From JAWUWD01 sp034112085 (GTDB lineage: Bacteria > Bacteroidota > Bacteroidia > Cytophagales > Cyclobacteriaceae), in contig JAWUWD010000009.1 of NCBI GenBank assembly GCA_034112085.1, positions 1-58,988 of the forward strand: DNA of 58,988 nucleotides, given 5' to 3'. Made by a program: the position numbers and the translations under genes. The notes under the pieces are model-generated. The model saw only the letters and a program-made list of their open reading frames with translations. It was not told the DNA's origin and searched no databases. Shown one piece after another: positions 25,800-34,016 of this stretch (position 1 is the stretch's first letter; each line of letters begins with the position of its first letter).

Positions 25800-27110
25800 T
25801 TAATTGCTAAGCCGGTGGTTACTATTGTCATCATCATGCTTGTCAAACATAATGGATATTGAATGGATATTTTCCTTGACCTTATAGTCTATATGCATTC
25901 CATAGAGATCGACTATCCTTTTCACAAGGGCTAATCCTAACCCTGAAGAATCTTTTGATTGGGAAGCCTTTTTAAATCTCAGAAATAGATCATTCGCTTT
26001 TTCACCTTTAGGCAGTGGCAACCCCGTATTCTCTACTACCAATTCGTTTTCTCTTATGCGTAAATTAATTTCGCCTCCTTCAACATTGTGCTTTATCGAA
26101 TTGTTAAGCAGGTTCGTAATCATAACATAGATTAATGTGTCATTTACCAGCAGTTTTGGACTTGCACTAAAGTCCTTATTAACAGCTATATTCTTTAACA
26201 CAATCAAATCTTCGAAATGTGAAAGCTTCTTGTTTACGAACTCAGTCAAGTTTATAGCTGTCAATTCCAGAAATTGATTACTGTCAATTTTTGTAAGAAA
26301 AACCAGATCATGATTAAGCTTTGATAAGCGATTTGCAGCAGTATAAATCGTACTAATTCCTTTGAGTTGGCTCTCCTTCAAAGTTTTATCTTGCATTAAG
26401 AGCTCCGACTTCAATTTGATAATTGATAAGGGTGTTTGGATTTCATGAGAGGCATTTTCACTAAATTCTTTTAATGTAGAATAATCGTCAATGCTTTTCT
26501 CAATCATCGCACTTATCACATCATTCAACTGATGAAACTCTTCTATTCTAGTTTTCTTGAATTTCAGGGCTTTCGGATTCTTGATATCATAAGATTTCAA
26601 GAAAATCAAAGAGTCATGAAATGACTGCCAAACAGTTTTACTAATCCCATCACTCACCAAGACTAGCGCAATGATTAGACTGATCATTAAGATGAGCATG
26701 ACTTCACCAATTCCTGTGATCAATTCATCCGTTGATAACAAGGATTTACTGATGGTTATCAAATAGTTTTTATCATCAACGGTATCAGAAAATCTTATTT
26801 GTCTAAATGTTAATTCCTTTTTTTGAAACTCTTCATAAAGCAGTGTATCAAGCCACGTCAACTCAACATGAATATTTCGATCTAATTCCTTGAGCGTAAT
26901 TTTATCTCCAATATTTAGATAATATGCCTCCTTTATATTTTCATGGCTATGGAGTTCAAATATGAGTTGTTCTTTTTCCGCAAGTAATTTTTCGTTGAAT
27001 TGTTTGTTGATGCTCGCCTTAAATATTTGATAAGAAATAAGTCCTCCAATGATTACAATCACAATGATTGATGCAAAGTAATAACGGTTGGTCAAGGTAA
27101 GTAGCCTCAC
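25800..27110 (-). CDS. Sensor histidine kinase of the carbon-uptake cluster
   Basis: This 436-residue kinase has two membrane segments (about 12-30 and 137-153) enclosing a 105-residue periplasmic sensor domain with no recognised fold. A HisKA dimerisation domain follows with phospho-acceptor His222 in ENASHEIQTPLSII, and then an HATPase domain with N-box NLLNNSIKHN and G-box SSGLGLALVKRIV. The G1 box is VVENTG in place of the usual V-x-D-x-G, a variation also seen in active Bacteroidota kinases. The first codons overlap the end of the response-regulator gene by 4 bases, so the two form one operon. Its position directly before dabA suggests that it senses inorganic carbon, pH or a related signal, but the signal is inferred from context only. 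Confidence 0.92.
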   Translation of the reverse strand: MRLLTLTNRYYFASIIVIVIIGGLISYQIFKASINKQFNEKLLAEKEQLIFELHSHENIKEAYYLNIGDKITLKELDRNIHVELTWLDTLLYEEFQKKELTFRQIRFSDTVDDKNYLITISKSLLSTDELITGIGEVMLILMISLIIALVLVSDGISKTVWQSFHDSLIFLKSYDIKNPKALKFKKTRIEEFHQLNDVISAMIEKSIDDYSTLKEFSENASHEIQTPLSIIKLKSELLMQDKTLKESQLKGISTIYTAANRLSKLNHDLVFLTKIDSNQFLELTAINLTEFVNKKLSHFEDLIVLKNIAVNKDFSASPKLLVNDTLIYVMITNLLNNSIKHNVEGGEINLRIRENELVVENTGLPLPKGEKANDLFLRFKKASQSKDSSGLGLALVKRIVDLYGMHIDYKVKENIHSISIMFDKHDDDNSNHRLSN

Positions 27111-27784
27111 TCTCTGATCAGTTTATATCCAATTCCGTAGATGGTTTTTATATAATCCTTGCCTCCATTTTCGGTGATTTTTCTTCTGAGATTCTTCAAA
27201 TGCGCATAGATGAAATCAAAGCTATCTGCTCCATCCATATGGTCTCCCCACAAATGTTCTGCAATAGACTCTTTGGTAATAACTCGGTTGGGGTTAGAGG
27301 CAAAATAAAGCATTAAGTCAAACTCTTTTCTAGTCAAGGCTAAGTCTTTCCCGTTCACTTTCACCCAATGTTCGTAGGGTGAGATGGTGATTTCTTCAAA
27401 CTTAATGTGATTTTGACCATCAAAACTTCTCCTTCTAATAACAGCTTTGATTCTGGCGTTCAACTCGGCAAGATCAAAAGGTTTAGTTAGATAATCATCA
27501 GAGCCTATTTCAAGTCCGTTTATCCGATCATTTATGGCATTCTTTGCAGATACGATAATGACTCCTGCATTATTTTTCATCTCCTTTATTTCTGAAATGA
27601 TATCCAATCCATTTCCTCCAGGAAGTGTGATATCAACTAATATACAGTCATAGCTATACAAATGAATTTTTTCAATTCCAGATTCAAAAGTATTGGCCCA
27701 TTCACAATGATAGCCATCGGTTTCCAAATAGTTTATCACACTATTTGCTATATCTTCCTCATCTTCAATAATCAATACATTCAT
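27107..27784 (-). CDS. OmpR/PhoB-family response regulator of the carbon-uptake cluster
   Basis: This 225-residue regulator has a receiver domain (phospho-acceptor Asp51 in CILVDITLPGGNGL, Lys101 in YLTKPFDLAELNAR, acidic pocket IIEDEED) and a C-terminal winged-helix DNA-binding domain (from about residue 128; LTRKEFDLMLYFASNPNRVI and a closing TIYGIGYKL). It is translationally coupled to the histidine kinase by a 4-base overlap. OmpR-family regulators bind 11-base-period direct repeats, and two such repeats occur in this locus. Upstream of it lies a 379-base region with three tandem CACATGTG palindromes. Confidence 0.94.
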   Translation of the reverse strand: MNVLIIEDEEDIANSVINYLETDGYHCEWANTFESGIEKIHLYSYDCILVDITLPGGNGLDIISEIKEMKNNAGVIIVSAKNAINDRINGLEIGSDDYLTKPFDLAELNARIKAVIRRRSFDGQNHIKFEEITISPYEHWVKVNGKDLALTRKEFDLMLYFASNPNRVITKESIAEHLWGDHMDGADSFDFIYAHLKNLRRKITENGGKDYIKTIYGIGYKLIRE

Positions 27785-28163
27785 ACTATTAACGGGACAT
27801 CTAATTTAGACCGGCCTGAGAAGCTATTGCAATTTCTCATCTTTCCTTGTGCTTACAACAGCGACATGTATAAAATTTAGTAAGCATTCCATCTTCATTT
27901 GAGGTGGCAGGCTTAGAAATAGTTTCTTCGTATTCTTTTAGTATTCAGGAATGCAATTATAGCAAAGTAGAGCATGTGAGTGTGTATCGTATTTTTAATA
28001 AGCCTATTTTCTGACTCATCAATCCACAGGACATATTCAACATGTTCTAGATGCGTATATCAAAATCACCGACACCTATGACACATGTGACACATGTGAC
28101 ACATGTGAATCTGAATATATTTTCTTATCGATCAAAGGAATGAAAAATAATTGTTTCGTCAGA
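27785..28163. other. 379-base noncoding region between response regulator and carbonic anhydrase
   Basis: I see no gene or tRNA here. The region holds the tandem CACATGTG repeat near the carbonic anhydrase end and presumably the promoter of the two-component operon. No clear -33/-7 pair or terminator stands out. Confidence 0.5.
28081..28107. repeat. Three tandem 9-base repeats, each a CACATGTG palindrome
   Basis: ACACATGTG is repeated three times without a gap, and every unit contains the 8-base palindrome CACATGTG. A degenerate partial unit (ACACCTATG) precedes it. It lies 57 bases after the carbonic anhydrase stop codon and about 300 bases upstream of the response regulator. It may be a multimeric protein-binding site or a hairpin in the RNA. 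Confidence 0.7.
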
Positions 28164-28811
28164 TTAATTTTCTGATCCTAGTTCAGTAAATCTATAAATC
28201 GGTTCTAGCTGTTCAATATTTGTGTATTTACAGTCTAAATCTGTAATTTTCCCATCTTCGAGCGCATAAACCCAACCGTGTATTTCAAGTTCTCTATTCT
28301 TCCAAGCTTTTTGAACATATGAGGTTTTTGCCAAGTTATGAACCTGTTCAATGACGTTCAATTCAACCATCTTATCTTCTTTCTCTTTTTCATCCTTGAT
28401 TGTATCAAGGACTACCTTATTACGTTGGTAAATATCCTTTACATAAGCAAGCCACCTACCAACTAGTCCAACATGAGTTGTATCCATTGCCGCCTTCACT
28501 CCTCCACAGCCATAATGTCCACAAACAATGACGTGTTTTACGTGAAGATACTCAATAGCATACTGAAGAACACTTAGCATATTGGTGTCAGAATGAATTA
28601 CTTGATTCGCAATATTCCTATGTACAAAGACTTCTCCAGACTCTGTCTTAGTAATTTCATTTGCAGGAACACGGCTATCAGAGCATCCAATCCAAAGAAA
28701 TTCTGGCTTCTGTCCTTTGGCTAGTTTTGTGAAGTAATCTGGATCTAGTGCAAGTTTTTCCTTGACCCACATTTCATTGCCCTTGATTAATTTATCGTAC
28801 GATGATTTCAT
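28164..28811 (-). CDS. Beta-class carbonic anhydrase
   Basis: This 215-residue enzyme interconverts CO2 and bicarbonate. The zinc ligands and catalytic dyad are visible: Cys43, Asp45 and Arg47 in GCSDSRVPAN, and His99 and Cys102 in CGHYGCGGVKAA. The region LHVKHVIVCGHYGCGG and the later ELEIHGWVYAL are typical of beta enzymes of the Can/CynT type. No signal peptide is present, so it is cytoplasmic. In most DAB systems a cytoplasmic carbonic anhydrase would work against bicarbonate accumulation in cells with carboxysomes, but in a heterotroph it can supply CO2 and bicarbonate for carboxylases. It heads the cluster and has the AATTTGATAAATT palindrome 40 bases before its start. Confidence 0.96.
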   Translation of the reverse strand: MKSSYDKLIKGNEMWVKEKLALDPDYFTKLAKGQKPEFLWIGCSDSRVPANEITKTESGEVFVHRNIANQVIHSDTNMLSVLQYAIEYLHVKHVIVCGHYGCGGVKAAMDTTHVGLVGRWLAYVKDIYQRNKVVLDTIKDEKEKEDKMVELNVIEQVHNLAKTSYVQKAWKNRELEIHGWVYALEDGKITDLDCKYTNIEQLEPIYRFTELGSEN

Positions 28812-29145
28812 ATTCTAAGTGTCTTTATATCAATTTTGAATATAAGTAGTAATTTGATAAATTCTTGTTTTGTTCATAACATTTATCAGTGTGGGAATTG
28901 ATCATCTTATCCTAAGGATTAAAAATAGCCTTATCATATTAGTCTTTATTACTGTTAAGTTGTGTTCTTTTCACCTTATCGAATGCGATGGCTTAATCTG
29001 AAAAATGAGGACAGCAAAGATGCGTTTGGGTAGACATCTTGAAGGGATTCAAGTAAGACAGGAATGTGTAGATAGATAGTAGAAATATTGCATATTAGAA
29101 GCATCGAAGGCTTAACTAAAATTACTAGTTTTCAATAGAATTGAT
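28812..29145. other. 334-base noncoding region upstream of carbonic anhydrase
   Basis: No gene is visible. The region contains the AATTTGATAAATT palindrome at 28851-28863, presumably with the carbonic anhydrase promoter, and the 3' end of the helicase transcription unit runs into the opposite side. I see no clear terminator and no RNA gene. Confidence 0.5.
28851..28863. promoter_or_regulatory. AATTTGATAAATT palindrome upstream of carbonic anhydrase
   Basis: This is identical over 13 bases to the copy upstream of dabA and lies 40-52 bases before the carbonic anhydrase start codon. The shared site suggests that both transcripts answer to the same regulator. Confidence 0.45.
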
Positions 29146-31374
29146 CTAACTACTTTTTTTCAGTTGTTGATCATTCAACACCGCTCTAATTTCATTATAA
29201 CTGAATTCATCGCCAAGCTTAGACTTGATGGCAGTCGTGCCTTCATCTTCCCCAATCGCTTCGATCACCTTCGTGATTTGCAGTACTTTCTCATCACTCA
29301 CAAACTGATCTAGTGTTAATCCTTCTCCGATAAAACTTATCAAATGGCTCTCAATGGTAGTTCGGTTCAAGCTTCTTTCTTCTGCTATTTGGTCGATCGT
29401 TTTGCCTTCCTGGAACATACTCAAGCTGAGACGATGACTATCTCCTTTCACCTTTTTCTTTGTGACCTCCTTGACTTCTACCTCGGCCGCTTCCTGCTGA
29501 GATTGCTTTCTTTTTGCCATTTCGGCTAATAACTTAGGAAGCTTAGTGCCTTGGGTCAAACCCTCTGTCATCAGAATCATTTCTTCTAGAAGAAAACGTT
29601 TCTGCTTAGCCAAAGAAGTTAGCTCATGCACCTCTCGCATGTACTTCTTCACACCAGATTTGACTTTCAAAGATTCGTAATGACTACTTAGTGGGTCAAG
29701 CATCTCCTTCATCAATGCTTCCATGAAAAAGTTCGCTGCTGCTTTCACCCTTGTATCTATTTGTTGGTATTGATCATCAAAAGCATTGGGCAACAAACCA
29801 TTTAGTTGCCTGATGAATTTCTGTGCTGTTTCTTCTTGTTTAACTACAGAGTCCTTCACGCCTGTAATCAACTCAATTGCTTCTTGCTTATTGGGGATTT
29901 TCTTATCCTCCATATCTCGTGAGAAATTCACAACATCCCACTTCAACTTGCTCAAGTCAAATGCCCTCAATAAGAATGTCCTGACATAGGAAATTTGAGA
30001 AGCTTCCAATTGTTTTTTTAGGTCATCCTCAGACTTTTTCGTACTACTAAAGTCAATCGCGGCCTGATCGCTGGAAATGCAATTGTCTGCTATTGGAGAA
30101 TAAAGTACCAAACCATCGAGCGATGTCAAACGACTCAGTGCCACATATACTTGTCCGGGAGAAAATGACTGCCCAGCATCGATGATCGCTTTATTGAAGG
30201 TCAGTCCCTGGCTCTTATGAATAGTGATCGCCCAAGCGAGTCTAATCGGGTATTGAATAAATGTACCTTTTATCACCTCTTCCAGCTCATCGGTTTCCTT
30301 ATTGAGTTTGTATCGCTTATTCTCCCATCCTTGTTTTTCGACAATTACTTCTTGATCAGAATCAGCAAAAGACACAACAATTTCATCTTTTCCGATACGT
30401 TTGACAACTCCAATCTTACCGTTATAGTAACTTGGATTTTCACCTTTATCATTCCTAACAAACATTACCTGAGCTCCTTGCTTCAGCTTAAGGTCCGTCT
30501 CGGCCGTAACGGTGTTTTCATTGAAGTCTCCAGAAATTATGGCAGCATACGAGTATGTATCACCCGTCAACTTTTCGAGCTCTTCGGTATTGATGACATC
30601 AGCTCTTTTGTTATGCGTGGTCAAAGTGATGTACTCACCCTTTTGCTCTGGCTCAAACTTTGGCTTGTAGTATTGATTGAGCAATTCTAGATCCCCTCGA
30701 TCCATTTGATCATTTCTGATCTTGTTGAGCAGGTTAATGAATTTTTGATCACTCTGGCGATAAATATTCTTGAGCTCTAAATATATTGGAGGCGTATTTT
30801 CCAAGGCTTTGGCATTGAAAAAAGAAATGGCCTTATAGAATTTCTGAAGAGTCGCCCATTCTTGATTTCTGACCACAGGCGGCAGCTGAAACAAGTCTCC
30901 AATAAATAAAATTTGTACTCCTCCAAAAGGTAATCCGGCCTTTCGTCTTACTGATCTTAGTATAGCATCTATAGCATCTAATAAATCAGCTCTGAGCATT
31001 GACACCTCATCAATGATGAGCAATTCCAGTTCTCTTAGCAAATCACGTTTGGCACTATTGAGTCTGAGGTACTTGAGTAGATTCTTCTTATCGAAGAACT
31101 CTCCCTGCTCATCTCCTGACAAATCCTGATCTGGAATAAAGCTCCCCATTGGCAGCTGAAATAGTGAATGTAAAGTTACTCCTCCGGCATTCATTGCAGC
31201 CACTCCAGTGGGTGCAGCGATGACCATTTTTTTGTGGCAGTTCTGTTTGATGTATTTGAGAAAAGTAGTTTTACCAGTTCCGGCTTTCCCAGTGAGATAG
31301 AGGTGCTCATTGGTGGTGTTGACATAGCTGGCAGCTAGTTCAAATTGTTCACTTATTTCTATGTGTTCGGTCAA
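29146..31374 (-). CDS. Pif1/RecD-like superfamily 1 helicase with C-terminal helix-turn-helix domain
   Basis: This 742-residue ATPase has Walker A LTGKAGTGKTT (Gly29-Thr37), APTGVAAMNAGGVTLHSLF (motif Ia), Walker B LLIIDEVSML (Asp122-Glu123), motif III ILFIGDLFQLPPV and the C-terminal SF1 motif RLAWAITIHKSQGLTFNKAI with YVALSRLTSLDGLVLYSP. This is the Pif1/RecD2-like set. The last 100 residues form a helix-turn-helix domain (HTH_40 type; SMFQEGKTIDQIAEERSLNR) common in Bacteroidota homologues. It probably acts in DNA replication or repair. The start is a TTG at 31374-31372, because no ATG occurs before Walker A and an in-frame TAA lies 9 bases upstream. It follows the small membrane gene closely. 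Confidence 0.93.
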   Translation of the reverse strand: MTEHIEISEQFELAASYVNTTNEHLYLTGKAGTGKTTFLKYIKQNCHKKMVIAAPTGVAAMNAGGVTLHSLFQLPMGSFIPDQDLSGDEQGEFFDKKNLLKYLRLNSAKRDLLRELELLIIDEVSMLRADLLDAIDAILRSVRRKAGLPFGGVQILFIGDLFQLPPVVRNQEWATLQKFYKAISFFNAKALENTPPIYLELKNIYRQSDQKFINLLNKIRNDQMDRGDLELLNQYYKPKFEPEQKGEYITLTTHNKRADVINTEELEKLTGDTYSYAAIISGDFNENTVTAETDLKLKQGAQVMFVRNDKGENPSYYNGKIGVVKRIGKDEIVVSFADSDQEVIVEKQGWENKRYKLNKETDELEEVIKGTFIQYPIRLAWAITIHKSQGLTFNKAIIDAGQSFSPGQVYVALSRLTSLDGLVLYSPIADNCISSDQAAIDFSSTKKSEDDLKKQLEASQISYVRTFLLRAFDLSKLKWDVVNFSRDMEDKKIPNKQEAIELITGVKDSVVKQEETAQKFIRQLNGLLPNAFDDQYQQIDTRVKAAANFFMEALMKEMLDPLSSHYESLKVKSGVKKYMREVHELTSLAKQKRFLLEEMILMTEGLTQGTKLPKLLAEMAKRKQSQQEAAEVEVKEVTKKKVKGDSHRLSLSMFQEGKTIDQIAEERSLNRTTIESHLISFIGEGLTLDQFVSDEKVLQITKVIEAIGEDEGTTAIKSKLGDEFSYNEIRAVLNDQQLKKSS

Positions 31375-31380
31375 AAAAAT

Positions 31381-31765
31381 TTATTTATATGCAAAAAAAA
31401 AAGCTCCAATTATATTGAATAATCCAACAATTATGATTGTTGAAAAGAATATTAAAAGCCTTCTTTTTTTTATTTATATGTTCTAAAAACTCATACTCTT
31501 TGTACTTCTTTCTAAAAATTTCAAAGGATAAAAAGAAATATGTAAGCATCAATGCCAATCCTACACCTCCAAATATTAGTATGTTGAGATTCGTTATTAA
31601 TTCTGCAGAATGTAAAACAAACGAAAATCCACTTATGAAATAAATCTTTAACAACATCATATAGTAAACTGCATTTTGTCTAGGGATTTGCTTCTCTCCT
31701 ATATCAAAGCTTGTCCAATAAGCATTAAAGTATAAATAATAGTAATAGTATTTGATCAGTTTCAA
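31381..31765 (-). CDS. Small membrane protein with an apparent frameshift in an A8 run
   Basis: The uninterrupted frame (31385-31765) encodes 126 residues with two or three hydrophobic segments (YYMMLLKIYFISGFSF and LILFGGV-like stretches), and its tail NILFNNHNCWIIQYNWSFFF does not look like a protein end. If one A is removed from the A8 run on the minus strand (plus-strand T8, about 31464-31471), the reading becomes NKKRRLLIFFSTIIIVGLF and then NIIGAFFFAYK, a clear final membrane helix ending at TAA 31383-31381. That version is likely the true product. The cause could be a sequencing or assembly error, phase variation, transcriptional slippage or decay. I do not recognise the family. It lies 6 bases upstream of the helicase start in the restored form. 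Confidence 0.6.
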
Positions 31766-31839
31766 ATCAGTATATAGCTATATGTAATTATTCAACTGCA
31801 TATAATTGTTGTCGACAATATTTTGCGTATTGTATTTCC

Positions 31840-32445
31840 TTAAACCACCTTCAGCAACTTCTCATACATCTCCAGGCATACCCAAGCATCGGTTGCTGCG
31901 TAGATGAGTTGTCTTTCGCTAAGTTCAGGTGCTTCCCAGTTGGATACCTGTGCGTTCTTAGATATACGGAATCCTAGCATGATGGCAGTAAGCTTGCGCA
32001 AGCCATTGCTTTCGATACCGATTTGCTTGACTTCTTTACTCAGGTCTACAAAGCCCGCAGCCTTGAAATTCTTTACTTTTTGAAGGTCTTTGATATCATC
32101 AGTAAGTGCTACCCCTATCTTCTCTATTTCCTTATTCTCAAAGAATGAAATGATCTGATCAGCAAGTCCTGTTTGATTGATTCTGATCAAAAATACTTCA
32201 TCAGGAATTCCAATCTGAATCAGAGCAACTGCATGATATTGCCCCTTTTTAAAAGTTGGTTTGGTCTCCGTGTCAAATCCGACAAATTTCTGTTTATTGA
32301 TTTTAGAAAAAGCTTCATCTAGTTGATCAGTAGAAGTTATGACCGTGTACTTTCCTTTGTACCAGTCCAGCGGAAGCTCATTGACTTCGTCCTTTGTGAT
32401 GTTATCCTTAAACACTAGCGACTTCTTTAGGATTCTGTAAATCAT
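31840..32445 (-). CDS. 3'-5' exonuclease, DEDDy (RNase D-like) family
   Basis: This 201-residue protein has the DEDDy motifs: Exo I FVGFDTETKPTF (Asp and Glu), Exo II VALTDDIKDLQ (Asp) and Exo III YAATDAWVCLEMYEKL (Tyr and Asp). It resembles the single-domain RNase D/WRN-exonuclease-like proteins without an HRDC domain. It probably trims single-stranded RNA or DNA ends in the cytoplasm. Its ATG start lies 38 bases inside the 3' end of the nhaC gene; an alternative GTG 10 codons downstream would still overlap slightly. The overlap suggests co-transcription with nhaC. Confidence 0.9.
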   Translation of the reverse strand: MIYRILKKSLVFKDNITKDEVNELPLDWYKGKYTVITSTDQLDEAFSKINKQKFVGFDTETKPTFKKGQYHAVALIQIGIPDEVFLIRINQTGLADQIISFFENKEIEKIGVALTDDIKDLQKVKNFKAAGFVDLSKEVKQIGIESNGLRKLTAIMLGFRISKNAQVSNWEAPELSERQLIYAATDAWVCLEMYEKLLKVV

Positions 32446-33901
32446 TCACTTCTGTAGCAGAAGGTTTATCTAATTTTCTGATTTTGATATTTAAATAGGC
32501 AAAGGCTATCGTCATAAGTGGACTGATGATATTGAAAAAACAATAAGGTAAATAGGATAAAGTTGATACGCCTAGCACCCCAGATTGATAGGCACCACAA
32601 GTATTCCATGGAATAAGTACAGAAGTAACTGTCCCACTGTCTTCCAATGTTCGACTTAAGTTCTCTGGTGCCAATCCACGCTCACGATAAGTGCTTGCAA
32701 ACATTCTTCCTGGCACTACGATCGCAATGTATTGATCAGAAGCAGTCACATTGAAGGTGATACAAGTTGCTGCTGTCGAGGCAACCAATGAACCCGTAGA
32801 TTTGACTCTGGCAATAATCGTTTGAGCAATTTTCTTTAACATACCAGTACATTCCATTACTCCACCAAATACCATCGCAGTCATGATTAACCAAATTGTA
32901 TTCAACATCCCTTCCATTCCTTTCGCTTTCAGCAAATCATCCACGGTGACGTTGCCAGTCACAATATTCGTTTTAGTAAACATGGCTTTTAAAACCGCAG
33001 CATAACTTGATCCCCATTTACTGTCCGAAATTCCAGAAATCTCATTGATCAATTGCGGTTGAAAAATCAAAGCAAATACACCTCCCAAAAGAGAGCCAAT
33101 TAATAAGGCTGGCAATGCTGGCACTTTTTTAATAATTAGAAACACTACTGCCGCTGGCACCAAAAACAATCCCAAATGAATATTGAATTTAGAAGCAATC
33201 GCTTCCTGTACAATAGAAGCTTGCGCTACATCTACATCTGTATCTAGTGTAAATCCCCATATCAAGAAGATTATCAATGTGATGACAATCGAGGGACCAG
33301 TCGTTAAGGCCATATAGCGAATATGTGTAATCAAATCAGTTCCAGCCATCGCTGGAGCGAGGTTGGTTGTGTCAGATAATGGAGACATTTTATCTCCGAA
33401 ATAAGCTCCTGAGATCACTGCTCCGGCAATAACACCTTCACTGATTCCCATGGCTTTTCCAATCCCGATCAGGGCAATACCCACCGTAGCGGCTGTTGTC
33501 CAGGAACTTCCAGTAGCAATAGAGACAATAGCACTCACTATACAGGCCGCAACCAAAAATATAGTAGGGTTGAGAACATCAAGACCATAATAAATCATAG
33601 CAGGTACTACTCCACTGATCAACCATGTCCCCGAAAGCGCGCCAATCATGAACAAAATTAAAATTGCTCCCATGGCTGAGCTGATGCTTTTGACCATACC
33701 AGCTTGGAGATCCCCCCACTTATATCCCAATCTTAAGCCAAGTATCCCGGTAAAGGCTGCTGCTAAGAATAAAGCAATCTGATTAGGTCCATAGGAAGAA
33801 TCCTCACCATAAAGGATGACATTGATAGCTAAGAATACGATTAGGAAAAGGATGGGTAATAAAGAAATCAGTAACGAAGGTACTTTCTTATCTGTAGTCA
33901 T
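32408..33901 (-). CDS. nhaC: NhaC-family Na+/H+ antiporter
   Basis: This 497-residue inner-membrane protein has about 11-12 hydrophobic segments. The conserved stretches VSIATGSSWTTAATVGIALI, GAVISGAYFGDKMSPLSDTT and NLAPAMAGTDL are those of the NhaC family, with the acidic and polar residues expected in the ion path. It extrudes Na+ in exchange for H+ (or malate in the MleN subgroup, which cannot be excluded). The gene overlaps the downstream exonuclease. A 115-base stretch with no recognisable gene separates it from the DAO oxidoreductase upstream. Confidence 0.9.
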   Translation of the reverse strand: MTTDKKVPSLLISLLPILFLIVFLAINVILYGEDSSYGPNQIALFLAAAFTGILGLRLGYKWGDLQAGMVKSISSAMGAILILFMIGALSGTWLISGVVPAMIYYGLDVLNPTIFLVAACIVSAIVSIATGSSWTTAATVGIALIGIGKAMGISEGVIAGAVISGAYFGDKMSPLSDTTNLAPAMAGTDLITHIRYMALTTGPSIVITLIIFLIWGFTLDTDVDVAQASIVQEAIASKFNIHLGLFLVPAAVVFLIIKKVPALPALLIGSLLGGVFALIFQPQLINEISGISDSKWGSSYAAVLKAMFTKTNIVTGNVTVDDLLKAKGMEGMLNTIWLIMTAMVFGGVMECTGMLKKIAQTIIARVKSTGSLVASTAATCITFNVTASDQYIAIVVPGRMFASTYRERGLAPENLSRTLEDSGTVTSVLIPWNTCGAYQSGVLGVSTLSYLPYCFFNIISPLMTIAFAYLNIKIRKLDKPSATEVNDLQNPKEVASV

Positions 33902-34016
33902 TAATTATATATTAATATTATGCTTTTCTTTCAACTGTCGGATTACGCTTCCACCAACAGCATAGATATCTATAAAGATAGCTTCGAATTTACTGAAAGA
34001 TTTGCAGAATCAGTGA

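Noticed and set aside
28081..28107. Tandem repeat considered as a CRISPR array
   Set aside because: The units are only 9 bases long and have no spacers, and no cas gene is near.
33902..34016. A short minus-strand open stretch encoding about 27 codons that read like protein (ending in VIRQLKEKHNINI)
   Set aside because: It has no start codon and is closed by a stop within about 35 codons upstream; it may be a decayed fragment or chance, and nothing supports a gene.
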